From the NCBI GenBank assembly GCA_005116885.1, contig SWDP01000002.1:436745-492214 (forward strand): a DNA stretch of 55,470 bases, read 5' to 3'. Positions within the stretch are counted from its first letter, which is position 1. Every line of letters begins with the position of its first letter. Made by a program: the position numbers and the translations under genes. This document shows, one piece after another, positions 26,955 through 34,850 of this stretch. The notes beneath the pieces were generated by a model. That model ran no database searches and was not told the origin of the DNA. It saw only the letters and a list, made by a program, of their open reading frames with translations. This DNA is from Nitrospira sp. Lineage in GTDB: Bacteria; Nitrospirota; Nitrospiria; Nitrospirales; Nitrospiraceae.

Positions 26955-28793
26955 ATGCGGAGAAGAAGTGTGCGTGTGTGGCTCGGGGTCATGGCGTTCT
27001 GTGGTGGGTTGTTGGGGACTTCTTCGGTAAGCTTTGTGCAGGCCAGTGATCCACGTATCATTTTTGAGCTGACTGACGAGCCAGGCGCCTGGTTCAGAAA
27101 TGCGGCAGGGCCGGTGGCCGGGTTCAAGTCGCTGGCGGTGGCCACACCTGGGACAGAAGTGCGGTTCGACGGAAAATCTAACACGGTGCATACGCGCACC
27201 AGCCTGATTTTCCCAACCGGCGCGATTAATATGCCGTTCGACACGACGCCTCGCAAGGGTTCGGACACGGTCGTGTTGCATACGCCTGGGCTCTATGTGT
27301 TCACGTGCAAGATTCATCCATACATGTTCGGCGCAGTCATCGTGGACGATCCGAGCACCACTGGATTGGATCTCGGCGAGTCCATTACGTTGGTGAACGG
27401 CATCACTGTTCCTACCAGCAGCGATCTTGCTACGCGCTTACTCCGCACCTTTTTCATCGCGACGAATCCGGCCAACTGGGAGGACTATACCTCCGCGGCC
27501 CCTTGGCACATTACCTATCCGAGCGTGGAGGTGCGCATTACGGGCGGCGCGGTTGCCAATCTCGATGCTGTGTTGAGCGCCCGGTATGGGAACGATAAGC
27601 CCAAAGAGGCACTCCTCAACCCCACGACTAACGCTGTGGGTGAAATCTGGGTCGATACCCAGTTTGAAAAGACTGCGGGAAAGACCAAGCCTGGCACAGC
27701 CACGGCCATTAATGGCCAGACCTGGCAGGCAAGGCGCAAGGTGGCGCTTCCTCAAATCAACATGAACAATCCCCACAACATGTGGACGGATAAGAACCAG
27801 AATCTGATCTATCAGACTCAATGGTTCGACAGTAAGTTGGCGGTGTTCAACCGCACGACAGGGCAGTTCCTGAACAACATCTCTGTTGGTGAATCGCCGG
27901 CTCACGTGATGACCAGAACCGATACCGATCAACTGCACGTGACGTTGAACGGGTCGCCTACTAACGATTCTGTCGTTGAGCTCGCGCCGATGGCGAATGG
28001 GGTGCAGCGGCGTATCAACATTGGGCGTGGCAATCCTCACGCCCATTGGATGAGCCATGATGGTAAGTTGATGGTGACGCCTAATGCCTTCTCGGCCGAC
28101 AGCACCCAGTACAATTTTGCCAATAACTCAATTGACGCCATTCTGCCGGCGGGGGTTCTTCCGATCGCAACCGGCATGACGCCCGATTCGAAGAAAACCT
28201 ATGTGGCTAGCCTGCTGGATAGTACGATCACAGTGATCGACACTCAGGCAAAGACGGTGGTGGGGACCATCAACTTGCTGGCGAACTACAATGCTGTGAC
28301 CGGAGTTGTTTCGCCTGATCCAGTCAGCGGTGTGACATTTGTCGGTGCCTTGCCAATCCAGACACCGGTCAGCCCCAATGGGAAAAGCATGGTCACGGCG
28401 AATACGCTCACGGCGACCATTACCATCGTCGACCCAGTCACCGACACGGTGGTGGCGATGTTGCCTTGCGATCCAGGTTGCCACGGCGTACAGTACGGCG
28501 CGAAGGTGGGCGGTGGGTACTATGCCTACGTGTCGAGCAAGTTCTCCAACAGGCTGCTCGTCGTCGATCCCGATCCCAACAGCGACGGCAATCCGGCTGA
28601 TGCAGCCATTGTCGGTAAGATTTTGCTCACGTCCGTGGGCACGACGGCGACCGACGACACCATCGTCGGCAATCGCGGTATGGGCGGTCAGGGTCTCCTG
28701 ACGATCCCGGTTGTGTACAACGGATGGGTTCAGAATCTTCCGCAAGCTTGGAAGGACCAACTGACGGCAGCGCAACGTAATCCGATTCAGTAA
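26955..28793 (+). CDS. Exported cupredoxin + YVTN beta-propeller protein
   Basis: The 612-aa protein has a signal peptide (cut near QA, residue 30). A cupredoxin domain follows at about 31-131, with type-1 copper ligands at H79 (NTVHT), C118, H121 and M124 (FTCKIHPYM). From about residue 240 onward come propeller-type repeats, seen as KLAVFNRTTG, KTYVASLLDSTITVIDT and TATITIVDP. The combination points to a periplasmic copper electron-transfer or redox protein. AGGAGG directly precedes the ATG, suggesting high expression. The closest families mix plastocyanin-like and 40-residue YVTN repeats; no exact reaction can be given. A hairpin follows the stop. Confidence 0.8.
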   Translation: MRRRSVRVWLGVMAFCGGLLGTSSVSFVQASDPRIIFELTDEPGAWFRNAAGPVAGFKSLAVATPGTEVRFDGKSNTVHTRTSLIFPTGAINMPFDTTPRKGSDTVVLHTPGLYVFTCKIHPYMFGAVIVDDPSTTGLDLGESITLVNGITVPTSSDLATRLLRTFFIATNPANWEDYTSAAPWHITYPSVEVRITGGAVANLDAVLSARYGNDKPKEALLNPTTNAVGEIWVDTQFEKTAGKTKPGTATAINGQTWQARRKVALPQINMNNPHNMWTDKNQNLIYQTQWFDSKLAVFNRTTGQFLNNISVGESPAHVMTRTDTDQLHVTLNGSPTNDSVVELAPMANGVQRRINIGRGNPHAHWMSHDGKLMVTPNAFSADSTQYNFANNSIDAILPAGVLPIATGMTPDSKKTYVASLLDSTITVIDTQAKTVVGTINLLANYNAVTGVVSPDPVSGVTFVGALPIQTPVSPNGKSMVTANTLTATITIVDPVTDTVVAMLPCDPGCHGVQYGAKVGGGYYAYVSSKFSNRLLVVDPDPNSDGNPADAAIVGKILLTSVGTTATDDTIVGNRGMGGQGLLTIPVVYNGWVQNLPQAWKDQLTAAQRNPIQ

Positions 28794-28804
28794 GCAACAG
28801 ATTA

Positions 28805-28835
28805 ATCCAGCCTGGGGTCACACCCCAGGCTGGAT
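28805..28835 (+). terminator. Strong hairpin after the cupredoxin gene
   Basis: ATCCAGCCTGGGGT (28805-28818) and ACCCCAGGCTGGAT (28822-28835) form a perfect 14-bp stem with a CAC loop, 12 bases after the stop codon. No U-tract follows. It should end or protect the transcript. Confidence 0.7.
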
Positions 28836-28874
28836 CCTGATCATACCCTCGCCGAAATCTTATCTTCCTCAGTT

Positions 28875-28937
28875 TTCCGTTTACCTTTCTTCCGCTCCTC
28901 CGTCTAACCAAACAGACGAGGCTAGAAGGAGGGTTCT
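28875..28937 (+). repeat. Leader repeat, copy C (intact gene follows)
   Basis: CCGTTTACCTTTCTTCCGC, CCGTCTAACC-A-CAG and AGAAGGAGGGTTCT align with the right half of copies A and B. Here the repeat leads into the only complete version of the MRQ-type lipoprotein gene. Confidence 0.6.
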
Positions 28938-29348
28938 ATGCGACAGATTTATTCAAAGACAAGTGCGTTTATCCTTGCAGTTTCCCTGTTTCTATCGGGG
29001 TGCAAGTCGACGTTGGTTCGCGACAATGTGAAACGGACAACAGGGCTGGAGGGTCACTGTGCCGGGAGCGAATGGGTCGACGATTCTTCGCTGGCGGTGT
29101 TGCCGGTGCCGGTCGTTGCCTTTTTCGTACCCCACTTTGATCTGCACAAAGTTTCCAGTGAGCCCTACTTGCATCGGTGCGGCGACAGCACACGCGTCGT
29201 CAATCGCGATGTGTCGGTCAACACGACGGCCTGCCTTCCCGCCGGTCTCACACGGATCATTACACTGGGCGTGTGGCAGTGGTGTCCAGCACATGTGGCC
29301 TGGTCGGCAGATGTGTTGGCAGATGGACGACGGACAACGGCTGATTAA
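28938..29348 (+). CDS. Small predicted lipoprotein
   Basis: The 136-aa product has a lipoprotein signal with LFLSGC (Cys near residue 22). The short mature part contains four further Cys residues (CAGSE, HRCGD, TACLP, QWCPA), possibly two disulfides in the periplasm. AGAAGGAGGG before the ATG is a strong ribosome site. Its first 45 codons have two degraded relatives at 24765 and 26741. I do not recognise the family. Confidence 0.7.
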   Translation: MRQIYSKTSAFILAVSLFLSGCKSTLVRDNVKRTTGLEGHCAGSEWVDDSSLAVLPVPVVAFFVPHFDLHKVSSEPYLHRCGDSTRVVNRDVSVNTTACLPAGLTRIITLGVWQWCPAHVAWSADVLADGRRTTAD

Positions 29349-29608
29349 CCGTGGTGAACGGCAATCAGGGGTCAGCCAGTTCGGTCCGTCAGAGAGTCGC
29401 CGTCGAGGAATGGTGCGGTCTCTTGGGGTAGATAGCTTGAGTGCGGAGGTCATGCGCCACACGGTGGTGCGGGGCGAGCGCATCATCGGTATCGATCACA
29501 ACATTCCTGGTCAGGATACCCTGAAGCGGTATGGCGCGGCGCGAAACAGAGTGGGGAAATTGATGCTGAACGGCACGGCCGGTGGCAATGTATGGGAGGA
29601 GTCTGATC
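29349..29608 (+). other. Intergenic region without a supported gene
   Basis: A frame in another phase is open across the region and continues into the next gene, but it has no start with a ribosome site and no recognisable motif. I see no repeat or strong hairpin. A GGGAGGAG ribosome site at 29594-29601 belongs to the next gene. Confidence 0.4.
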
Positions 29609-30124
29609 ATGAAATATGGACAATCTGTGACGTGGAAAGAAGTCGTAGTGGGAATGGTGGCGGGCCTATTCTTGGTCAGTGTCCCGGCGACCGGCCAATC
29701 GAGTGAGCCAATCGGAGATCCGGCAGCGCGGATGGATAACAGGGGGCCTGGTTCTCTCAATAGTGGCCCAGGATCGATGAACAGTGGATCAAGTGGACAC
29801 AGTGGCCGGCGCGGTGGAGATGATACTCGTATGGGGCATGCGGGCGATATACGGCAGGAGGATCGCCGGGAAGATAGACGGGCCGATCGACAACAGGATC
29901 GCCGAGAAGACCGGCAGGCTGATCGGCGGGAAGATCGCCGATCGAACGAGGGTGGTGAAATCCGTGGGCTCGATCGGGCTGATCAGGTGGCAGGTGAACA
30001 TGGCCGGCAGGGGCGAGATCATGCCCAAATGATCCAAATGGATCGACCGAACAGACCGGAACGGATGGACCCTCCTGATCGTCTGGACCGACCAGAGGGA
30101 TCGGGCCAGTCTGGACACAACTAG
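29609..30124 (+). CDS. Exported DRRED-repeat protein
   Basis: The 171-aa product has a signal peptide (cut near ATGQS, residue 29), a Gly/Ser-rich linker, and a highly charged middle built of DR-x-D/E-R units: DIRQEDRREDRRADRQQDRR and similar. The tail is Asp/Arg/Pro-rich. Such low-complexity Asp/Arg stretches are probably long charged helices or disordered; function is unknown. GGGAGGAG precedes the ATG at 29609. A related gene with the same DIRQEDRR opening lies on the other strand at 34318-34661. A terminator-like hairpin follows. Confidence 0.7.
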   Translation: MKYGQSVTWKEVVVGMVAGLFLVSVPATGQSSEPIGDPAARMDNRGPGSLNSGPGSMNSGSSGHSGRRGGDDTRMGHAGDIRQEDRREDRRADRQQDRREDRQADRREDRRSNEGGEIRGLDRADQVAGEHGRQGRDHAQMIQMDRPNRPERMDPPDRLDRPEGSGQSGHN

Positions 30125-30150
30125 GCCCTGTCCAATACAGCATGATAGTT

Positions 30151-30182
30151 CGAGCGGCGCTGAGCACTCTCGGTGCCGCTCG
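30151..30182 (+). terminator. Terminator-like hairpin
   Basis: The left arm 30151-30164 and right arm 30169-30182 pair over 14 bp with two G-T wobbles, closed by a 4-base loop (CACT). It starts 27 bases after the DRRED gene stop. The following CATTTCG has only a short T-run. Confidence 0.6.
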
Positions 30183-30363
30183 CATTTCGAGATCACAGTC
30201 AGCAAATGTTGAATCGGCCATACGCTTCCAGCTATGTTCTCTGCCGTCACTGAAGCGGCCGGAGCATCGAGCACAACCGCGATGGAACGAACGAGCTGGG
30301 ACATACTAACACAAGAATTATTTCAGTCTCGGCCGAGAGGTGAGACTATAGAAAGGATGGATT

Positions 30364-31272
30364 ATGAGATGGCAGTGGCGGGCGATGTCTCTAGCGATCG
30401 GATTCACGGTGGCAAGTGGAGTGGGATTGGCCATGGCGGCATCACCGGCGGATAAGACTGATCCAGGACCCGCTTCGCCCGATCGGAATTGGCAGATTGG
30501 GTTTACGCCAAGCTATAGCAGCGGAAATTACGGAACGAATACGACCAGTTCGTTTCTCTACGCTCCAATTTCAATTCGTCGGTTTTTTAAAGACGGCGAT
30601 GTCTCCCTGGTGATTCCCTTCGTCACGGTGACGACGGATGGTACGGTTACCCTGGTTGGTGGGCAGCCTACTCAAACCCTGCCCGACAGTTGTTTTAGCA
30701 ATAGTGGTTCAGGGAATGCTGAAGACAGGCCAGAGTGCCAAGGGACTGGGGGGGCGACGGGTGGTGTCCAGGGTCAGAAGGTGACGACCTCCGGTCTCGG
30801 GGACATTATCCTCAGGGGCCGCTACTATCTCGTTGAGGAGAAGGACTGGGTTCCCCTCGTTGCGATCACGGGTCGTGTGAAGCTGCCGACTGCCGATGAG
30901 TCGCGCGGGCTTGGGACGGGTAAGATGGACGAGGGAGTTGGAGCCGAGATTTCCAAGCGTTTGGGGAATAACTGGATTACGTTTCTCGATGGGGGCTTCA
31001 ACATCATCGGTCGACCGGAAGGCCGGAATCTCAGAAACCAGTGGTGGTATGACGTTGGAGGGGGATATTACTTCACGAAGGACTTGCTTGGCAGCGTCTA
31101 CTTCGAGGAATACCGGTCGCTCGTCTCCGGAAACCAAAACATCCGCGACGTCTTTTTTGGCATGAACTATAGGGCCTCCTCAGAGTGGCGTTTCAATGGG
31201 GGAGTCGCCGTGGGCCTATCCAATGGAGCCCCTGACCATGTTTTTTCTGTCGGGACTAGCTACCGCTTCTAA
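30364..31272 (+). CDS. Outer-membrane beta-barrel protein, transporter-like
   Basis: The 302-aa product has a signal peptide (cut after about GLAMA, residue 25) and alternating-strand sequence to a final FSVGTSYRF with terminal Phe, the outer-membrane barrel signal. Motifs such as GLGDIILRGRYYL and ITGRVKLPTADESRGLGTG match the family often named after phenol-degradation MetA-like transporters. It likely forms a small outer-membrane pore. Residues about 110-140 contain two Cys that may form a loop disulfide. It is followed by the sigma factor gene after 96 bp. Confidence 0.75.
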   Translation: MRWQWRAMSLAIGFTVASGVGLAMAASPADKTDPGPASPDRNWQIGFTPSYSSGNYGTNTTSSFLYAPISIRRFFKDGDVSLVIPFVTVTTDGTVTLVGGQPTQTLPDSCFSNSGSGNAEDRPECQGTGGATGGVQGQKVTTSGLGDIILRGRYYLVEEKDWVPLVAITGRVKLPTADESRGLGTGKMDEGVGAEISKRLGNNWITFLDGGFNIIGRPEGRNLRNQWWYDVGGGYYFTKDLLGSVYFEEYRSLVSGNQNIRDVFFGMNYRASSEWRFNGGVAVGLSNGAPDHVFSVGTSYRF

Positions 31273-31368
31273 CCCTTTCGAGGCGTTTACGACCGGCCTA
31301 GCGTTTCGTCCAATGGTACAGATACGCAGCACAAGCAGGCGCCGGATGGCCATGTCGGATCGGCAAGC

Positions 31369-31953
31369 ATGGTCATGCCGGTAGATCACCGCGGGTCGGA
31401 CGATGAAGCCAAGCTGATTGCGCGGAGCCTGAGGCAAGATCCCGATGCGTTTGGGCAGTTGGTCGAACGATACGCGACGGTCATTGTGAACTTGGCCTAT
31501 CGGATGGTGGGTGAGCGGACTGAGGCCGAAGATCTGGCACAGGAAACATTCGTCGCGGCGTTCAAGGCACTGCCGACATTCAGAGCTGAGTCGAAATTTT
31601 CCACCTGGCTCTACCGGATCGCCGCGAACAAATGTAAGGATTGGCTCCGAGCCAAACGGCCTGGGCAGAGTGTTCGTGACGTCGATGTGGAGGAGGTGCT
31701 CGATGACCGAGTGGTGGAGGAGCGAACCCCCGAGCGGCTTCTGTCGCAGCAGCAAGTTGCAGCGCAATTGGATCGGGCGATTCAACGGTTGCCGCCGCTC
31801 TACCGAGAAGCCTTTGTGCTGAAGCATGTCGAAGGATTGAGTTACGAGGAGATGCAGGAGATTCTCAGCGTGAACGCAGATACGTTGAAAATGCGGGTGT
31901 ATAAGGGACGGCTACAGCTGAGTCGGGAGTTGGTGGAACTGAAAGAGGCATAG
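31369..31953 (+). CDS. ECF RNA polymerase sigma factor
   Basis: The 194-aa protein has sigma region 2 (DAFGQLVERYATVIVNLAYR, AEDLAQETFVAAFKALPTF, FSTWLYRIAANKCKDWLR) and region 4 (LPPLYREAFVLKHVEGLSYEEMQ plus a recognition helix). It lacks regions 1 and 3, so it is an extracytoplasmic-function sigma. Another in-frame ATG lies at 31375. Two bases separate it from its likely anti-sigma gene, a standard operon arrangement. Confidence 0.92.
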   Translation: MVMPVDHRGSDDEAKLIARSLRQDPDAFGQLVERYATVIVNLAYRMVGERTEAEDLAQETFVAAFKALPTFRAESKFSTWLYRIAANKCKDWLRAKRPGQSVRDVDVEEVLDDRVVEERTPERLLSQQQVAAQLDRAIQRLPPLYREAFVLKHVEGLSYEEMQEILSVNADTLKMRVYKGRLQLSRELVELKEA

Positions 31954-31955
31954 GG

Positions 31956-32642
31956 ATGGGCGAACAAGACCTGCTAATCCAACGTTTTCTCGACGACGAC
32001 CTGACGCCGGAGGAGCGGGTGGCCTTTCTCCAAGCGGTGGATGCCGATCCGTCGTTGCGGCGGCGCTGGCTCAATCTTGAATTGGTTGTGGCGGAGGCGG
32101 CGCAGTTGCCCCGTCTCGCGCCGTCGGCACGATTCCTTGCCCAAGTCCTGACCAAGTTAGCCCCGGCACCCATCAGCCCGTGGGATCGACTCCGCGCGGC
32201 GATCACGACGCCACGGACCCTGGAATGGAATTTTGTCGGCGCTATGGCAGCGGCCTGTGTCGCAGTTGTCGCAGTTGTCGGCCTCATGCGATTCGCGCCG
32301 GAACGGATCGTGGAGGTGCCAATCCCGGTTGCTGGGATTCAGGCGCAGACGGCGTCGTCCGCGCCAGGACAAGAGAGCAAGGTGTTTGTACGGCTCGTGT
32401 TGCTTCAACCTGGGGCTCGGTCGGTCTCGGTGGCCGGCGACTTCAATGACTGGAATCCTGGCCAGACCAAGTTGGAACGGTCCGAGGGTGGGATGTGGAC
32501 GGCGACGATCGCTCTGAAGCCGGGCCGTTATCAGTACATGTTCGTTGTTGACGGCAAACAGTGGATCGCCGATCCGTTGGCGGAAGAGGGAGCGGGCGAT
32601 GGATTTGGGGCGCAGAATGCGGTGCTCGATGTCGCGATCTGA
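31956..32642 (+). CDS. Membrane anti-sigma factor with periplasmic CBM48 domain
   Basis: The 228-aa protein has a cytoplasmic N-terminus of the anti-sigma type (LIQRFLDDDLTPEERVAFLQ, residues 8-27) without the zinc HxxxCxxC, one membrane helix at about 93-112, and a CBM48/AMPK glycogen-binding-like domain at 142-228. Domain marks are SVSVAGDFNDWNP, MWTATIALKPGRYQYMFVVDG and WIADP. With a single helix the carbohydrate domain would be outside and the sigma-binding part inside. This suggests that an alpha-glucan or similar ligand controls sigma release (inference). The next gene encodes a lipoprotein with the same domain. Confidence 0.82.
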   Translation: MGEQDLLIQRFLDDDLTPEERVAFLQAVDADPSLRRRWLNLELVVAEAAQLPRLAPSARFLAQVLTKLAPAPISPWDRLRAAITTPRTLEWNFVGAMAAACVAVVAVVGLMRFAPERIVEVPIPVAGIQAQTASSAPGQESKVFVRLVLLQPGARSVSVAGDFNDWNPGQTKLERSEGGMWTATIALKPGRYQYMFVVDGKQWIADPLAEEGAGDGFGAQNAVLDVAI

Positions 32643-32695
32643 CATTCCGAGCCGGTCTCTTGCAACGAGTCGAGAGGTTGGATACTCTCTCTCGC

Positions 32696-33079
32696 ATGAG
32701 GATGCCACCAGCGGGATTCAGCCGCCTCTTGCGAGTTGTTATGGTCGCATGCATGGTCGTCGGTCTGTCGGCCTGCGCGAACACCATAAAAAAGCCGGAG
32801 TTGCCGAAGCCTGTGGCAGGTGGTATGCGATTCGCGCTGTTGGCGCCGGAAGCCAAGCAGGTGTCGCTGGCGGGCTCCTTTAACGGATGGGCCGGAGAGG
32901 CAATCAAGATGAAGATGAGCGATGGGACAGGTCTCTGGTCGGTGGATGTGCCGTTGCGAGAGGGAGAATACACTTTCATGTATCTGGTTGATGGGAAGCG
33001 CTGGGTGACGCCTCCACTGGCTGAAGATTTTGTGACGGATGGATTCGGACAAACGAACGGAATCGTGATCGTTCACTAA
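32696..33079 (+). CDS. Lipoprotein with CBM48-like domain
   Basis: The 127-aa product starts with a lipoprotein signal ending GLSAC (Cys27). The rest is a single CBM48-like module: QVSLAGSFNGWA, LWSVDVPLREGEYTFMYLVDG, RWVTPPL and DGFGQTN. It mirrors the outer domain of the anti-sigma just upstream (GDFNDWNP, YQYMFVVDG, DGFGAQN). ATG 32696 is chosen since the signal begins there; the frame is open further up inside the preceding gene. It probably shares the ligand or interacts with the anti-sigma. Confidence 0.8.
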   Translation: MRMPPAGFSRLLRVVMVACMVVGLSACANTIKKPELPKPVAGGMRFALLAPEAKQVSLAGSFNGWAGEAIKMKMSDGTGLWSVDVPLREGEYTFMYLVDGKRWVTPPLAEDFVTDGFGQTNGIVIVH

Positions 33080-33083
33080 GGCT

Positions 33084-33980
33084 ATGAACAAGCGAATCGA
33101 CATACAAGTGTGGCTTCTTTGCCTAGCTTTGGGGCTGCCCGCCGTTCCTGCCGTAGCAGAGTCGCTTTCGATACAAGATCGGGAGGCGATCAATCGGCTG
33201 AGTACGGCGCGGGGTCACTCGGCGGAAGAGGTCAATCAGTTGCTCGATCAAGTTTCCAGGGCCGGCGAAAGAGGCCTTCCAACCGAGCCGTTGGCGAATA
33301 AGGTAAAAGAGGGGTTAGCCAAGGGTGTGGAGCCGAGGCGGATCGATCTGGTGTTGAAGCAGATGGTGGGGAACTTCGAGTCGGCCCGAGAGGTGTTGCA
33401 AGAGTCGGTGGAGAAAGGGATGGTCGATCAGGATCAAGGAAACCGTCAGCGAGCCATGGAGTCGTTGGCCGAAGCATTTGGCCGTGGCGCTACGGCCGAT
33501 GAGGTGCGTGATTTGGCGCGAAGCGGGCACCAGCAAGGGCAAAGGATGAGCCCGGACATGTTGGGAGTCGGCGCGAAAAGTTTGGCGGTGATCAAGGAAG
33601 CCATGATTCCCTCGAAAGACGGCGCAGCGGTCGTGGCGGAGGGCATGCGGCAGGGCTATCGCCCATCCGAACTGGCGGATCTGGCGCGTGAGATGAAACG
33701 GCATGGAAAAGATTTTCAGGAGGGGCGTCTGACAACGGAATCCATTCGCGACCAGATTTCGAGAGGTGAGCGGGGCGATCGACTGTTTCGCGATGAGGAT
33801 CACAGTGGGTCCGGTGGTGGAGATCGGTCCGGTGGAGGGGATCGGATGGGTCGGGACAGGGATTCGGGTCGCGGGGGGCGGGATGATCGAGGTGACCGTT
33901 CTGACCGTGGTGGCCGTGACGACCGTGGTGGACAGGATGATCGTGGCGGCGGTGGTGGCCACGGCGGTCGTGATCACTAG
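33084..33980 (+). CDS. Exported protein with Asp/Arg/Gly-rich tail
   Basis: The 298-aa product has a signal peptide (cut near PAVA, residue 25). A helical middle of about 200 residues has repeated units of the kind LANKVKEGLAKGVEPRRID and VVAEGMRQGYRPSELADLAR. The last 60 residues are almost only Gly, Asp, Arg and Ser. The ATG is 4 bp after the CBM48 lipoprotein stop, so it is part of the sigma operon. Function is unknown; the tail may bind polyanions or stay disordered. Confidence 0.72.
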   Translation: MNKRIDIQVWLLCLALGLPAVPAVAESLSIQDREAINRLSTARGHSAEEVNQLLDQVSRAGERGLPTEPLANKVKEGLAKGVEPRRIDLVLKQMVGNFESAREVLQESVEKGMVDQDQGNRQRAMESLAEAFGRGATADEVRDLARSGHQQGQRMSPDMLGVGAKSLAVIKEAMIPSKDGAAVVAEGMRQGYRPSELADLAREMKRHGKDFQEGRLTTESIRDQISRGERGDRLFRDEDHSGSGGGDRSGGGDRMGRDRDSGRGGRDDRGDRSDRGGRDDRGGQDDRGGGGGHGGRDH

Positions 33981-34317
33981 CGCAGCCTGTGTACGCTCGG
34001 CGTATCCTGTTCCGTGCTCGCGCAATCTTTCGCATATCCTCAACAGTGCAGATCTTTCCCATTGAGCGTGATGAATACATCTGTGCTCTATCTTGGGCCG
34101 CCTTGATCATTCAGGGCAAAATATATTGGCATGATGACGAAAAAGGAGCAGGCAAGCATTATCGCGGCACTTGAGCGTGCCTCACGGCATCTCGCACAGG
34201 AGAAGCATGATCGCCAAGGTAAGCGGCATCGCTGATTGCTGAACTGGCAGAGGGTCAGAGAGGAGGCGCGCGCGATAGATGTTGCGAGCGCCTCCTCTCA
34301 TGTCGAGACCGATTCGT
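33981..34317. other. Intergenic region between convergent genes
   Basis: The region holds a hairpin at 34258-34299, listed separately, and a possible 34-codon ORF at 34131-34235 without a ribosome site. Nothing else is supported. Confidence 0.4.
34258..34299 (-). terminator. Inverted repeat after the minus-strand DRRED gene
   Basis: GAGAGGAGGCGC (34258-34269) and GCGCCTCCTCTC (34288-34299) form a perfect 12-bp stem with an 18-nt loop. It lies just past the corrected stop of the minus-strand gene. No T-run is visible on either side. Confidence 0.5.
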
Positions 34318-34661
34318 TTAGCGGCCGTGGCCACCGTGATCGCCCCGTTGATCCACATGCCGCTCTGCACGTTGATCGAACTGACGGTCTTCTCTTCGGT
34401 CCATCTGCCGGTCATCGTGGCTATCAGCTCGCCGGTCCAGTTGCCGATCTTCCCGTCGATCCTCTCGATTCTCTCGATCCTCTCGGCGATCGAGGTGCCG
34501 ATCTTCTGTCGGTCTTCCCGTCTATCCAATTGCCGATCCACCCTTCGATCTTCTTGTCGGATATCCGCTTGCGCGAATACCACATTGGGTAGGACGGCAG
34601 GGGCTGCCATGACTATGATCAAGCTGGCAATTGTTCCGGCTCTTAAGAGACTGTGCTGCAT
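34318..34661 (-). pseudogene. Exported DRRED-repeat protein gene with a single-base frameshift
   Basis: The minus strand opens with a signal peptide (MQHSLLRAGTIASLIIVMAA, cut near VVFA) and reads DIRQEDRRVDRQLDRREDRQ, the same repeat style as the gene at 29609. At 34504-34505 the pattern leaves this frame. Read with one added base it goes on as DRHLDRREDRENREDRRED, then DRQMDRREDRQF, and ends GDHGGHGR at a TAA (34318-34320), for about 114 aa. As written, the first frame instead runs without repeat to 34182. The restored frame is clearly the original coding frame; the shift is real decay or a base-call error. Confidence 0.72.
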
Positions 34662-34850
34662 ATGCGTGCTCCTTCACAGGGAGATTGCAACAATGTATTT
34701 CCCCCGATGCGACCAACGCTATGGACACCTCTGACATAGGAGGATGGACTGTCGGATTTCCACGGAGAATAATGCCGTTTCTTGACAGTGGTGCTGAGGC
34801 GAGAGTACGGTAAATTTATTACGCATCACATACTGAGACTGGTTTAATTG

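Noticed and set aside
29059-29706. 215-aa frame overlapping the lipoprotein and DRRED genes
   Set aside because: It is in another phase of two better-supported genes and has no ribosome site or motif.
33315-34043. Long minus-strand frame opposite the Asp/Arg/Gly-rich gene
   Set aside because: Its Thr/Pro/His-rich text is the complement of the low-complexity tail; the plus frame has a signal peptide and operon context.
34131-34235. 34-codon ORF (MMTKKEQASIIAALER start)
   Set aside because: No ribosome site, no neighbour coupling and no recognisable family; too short to support.
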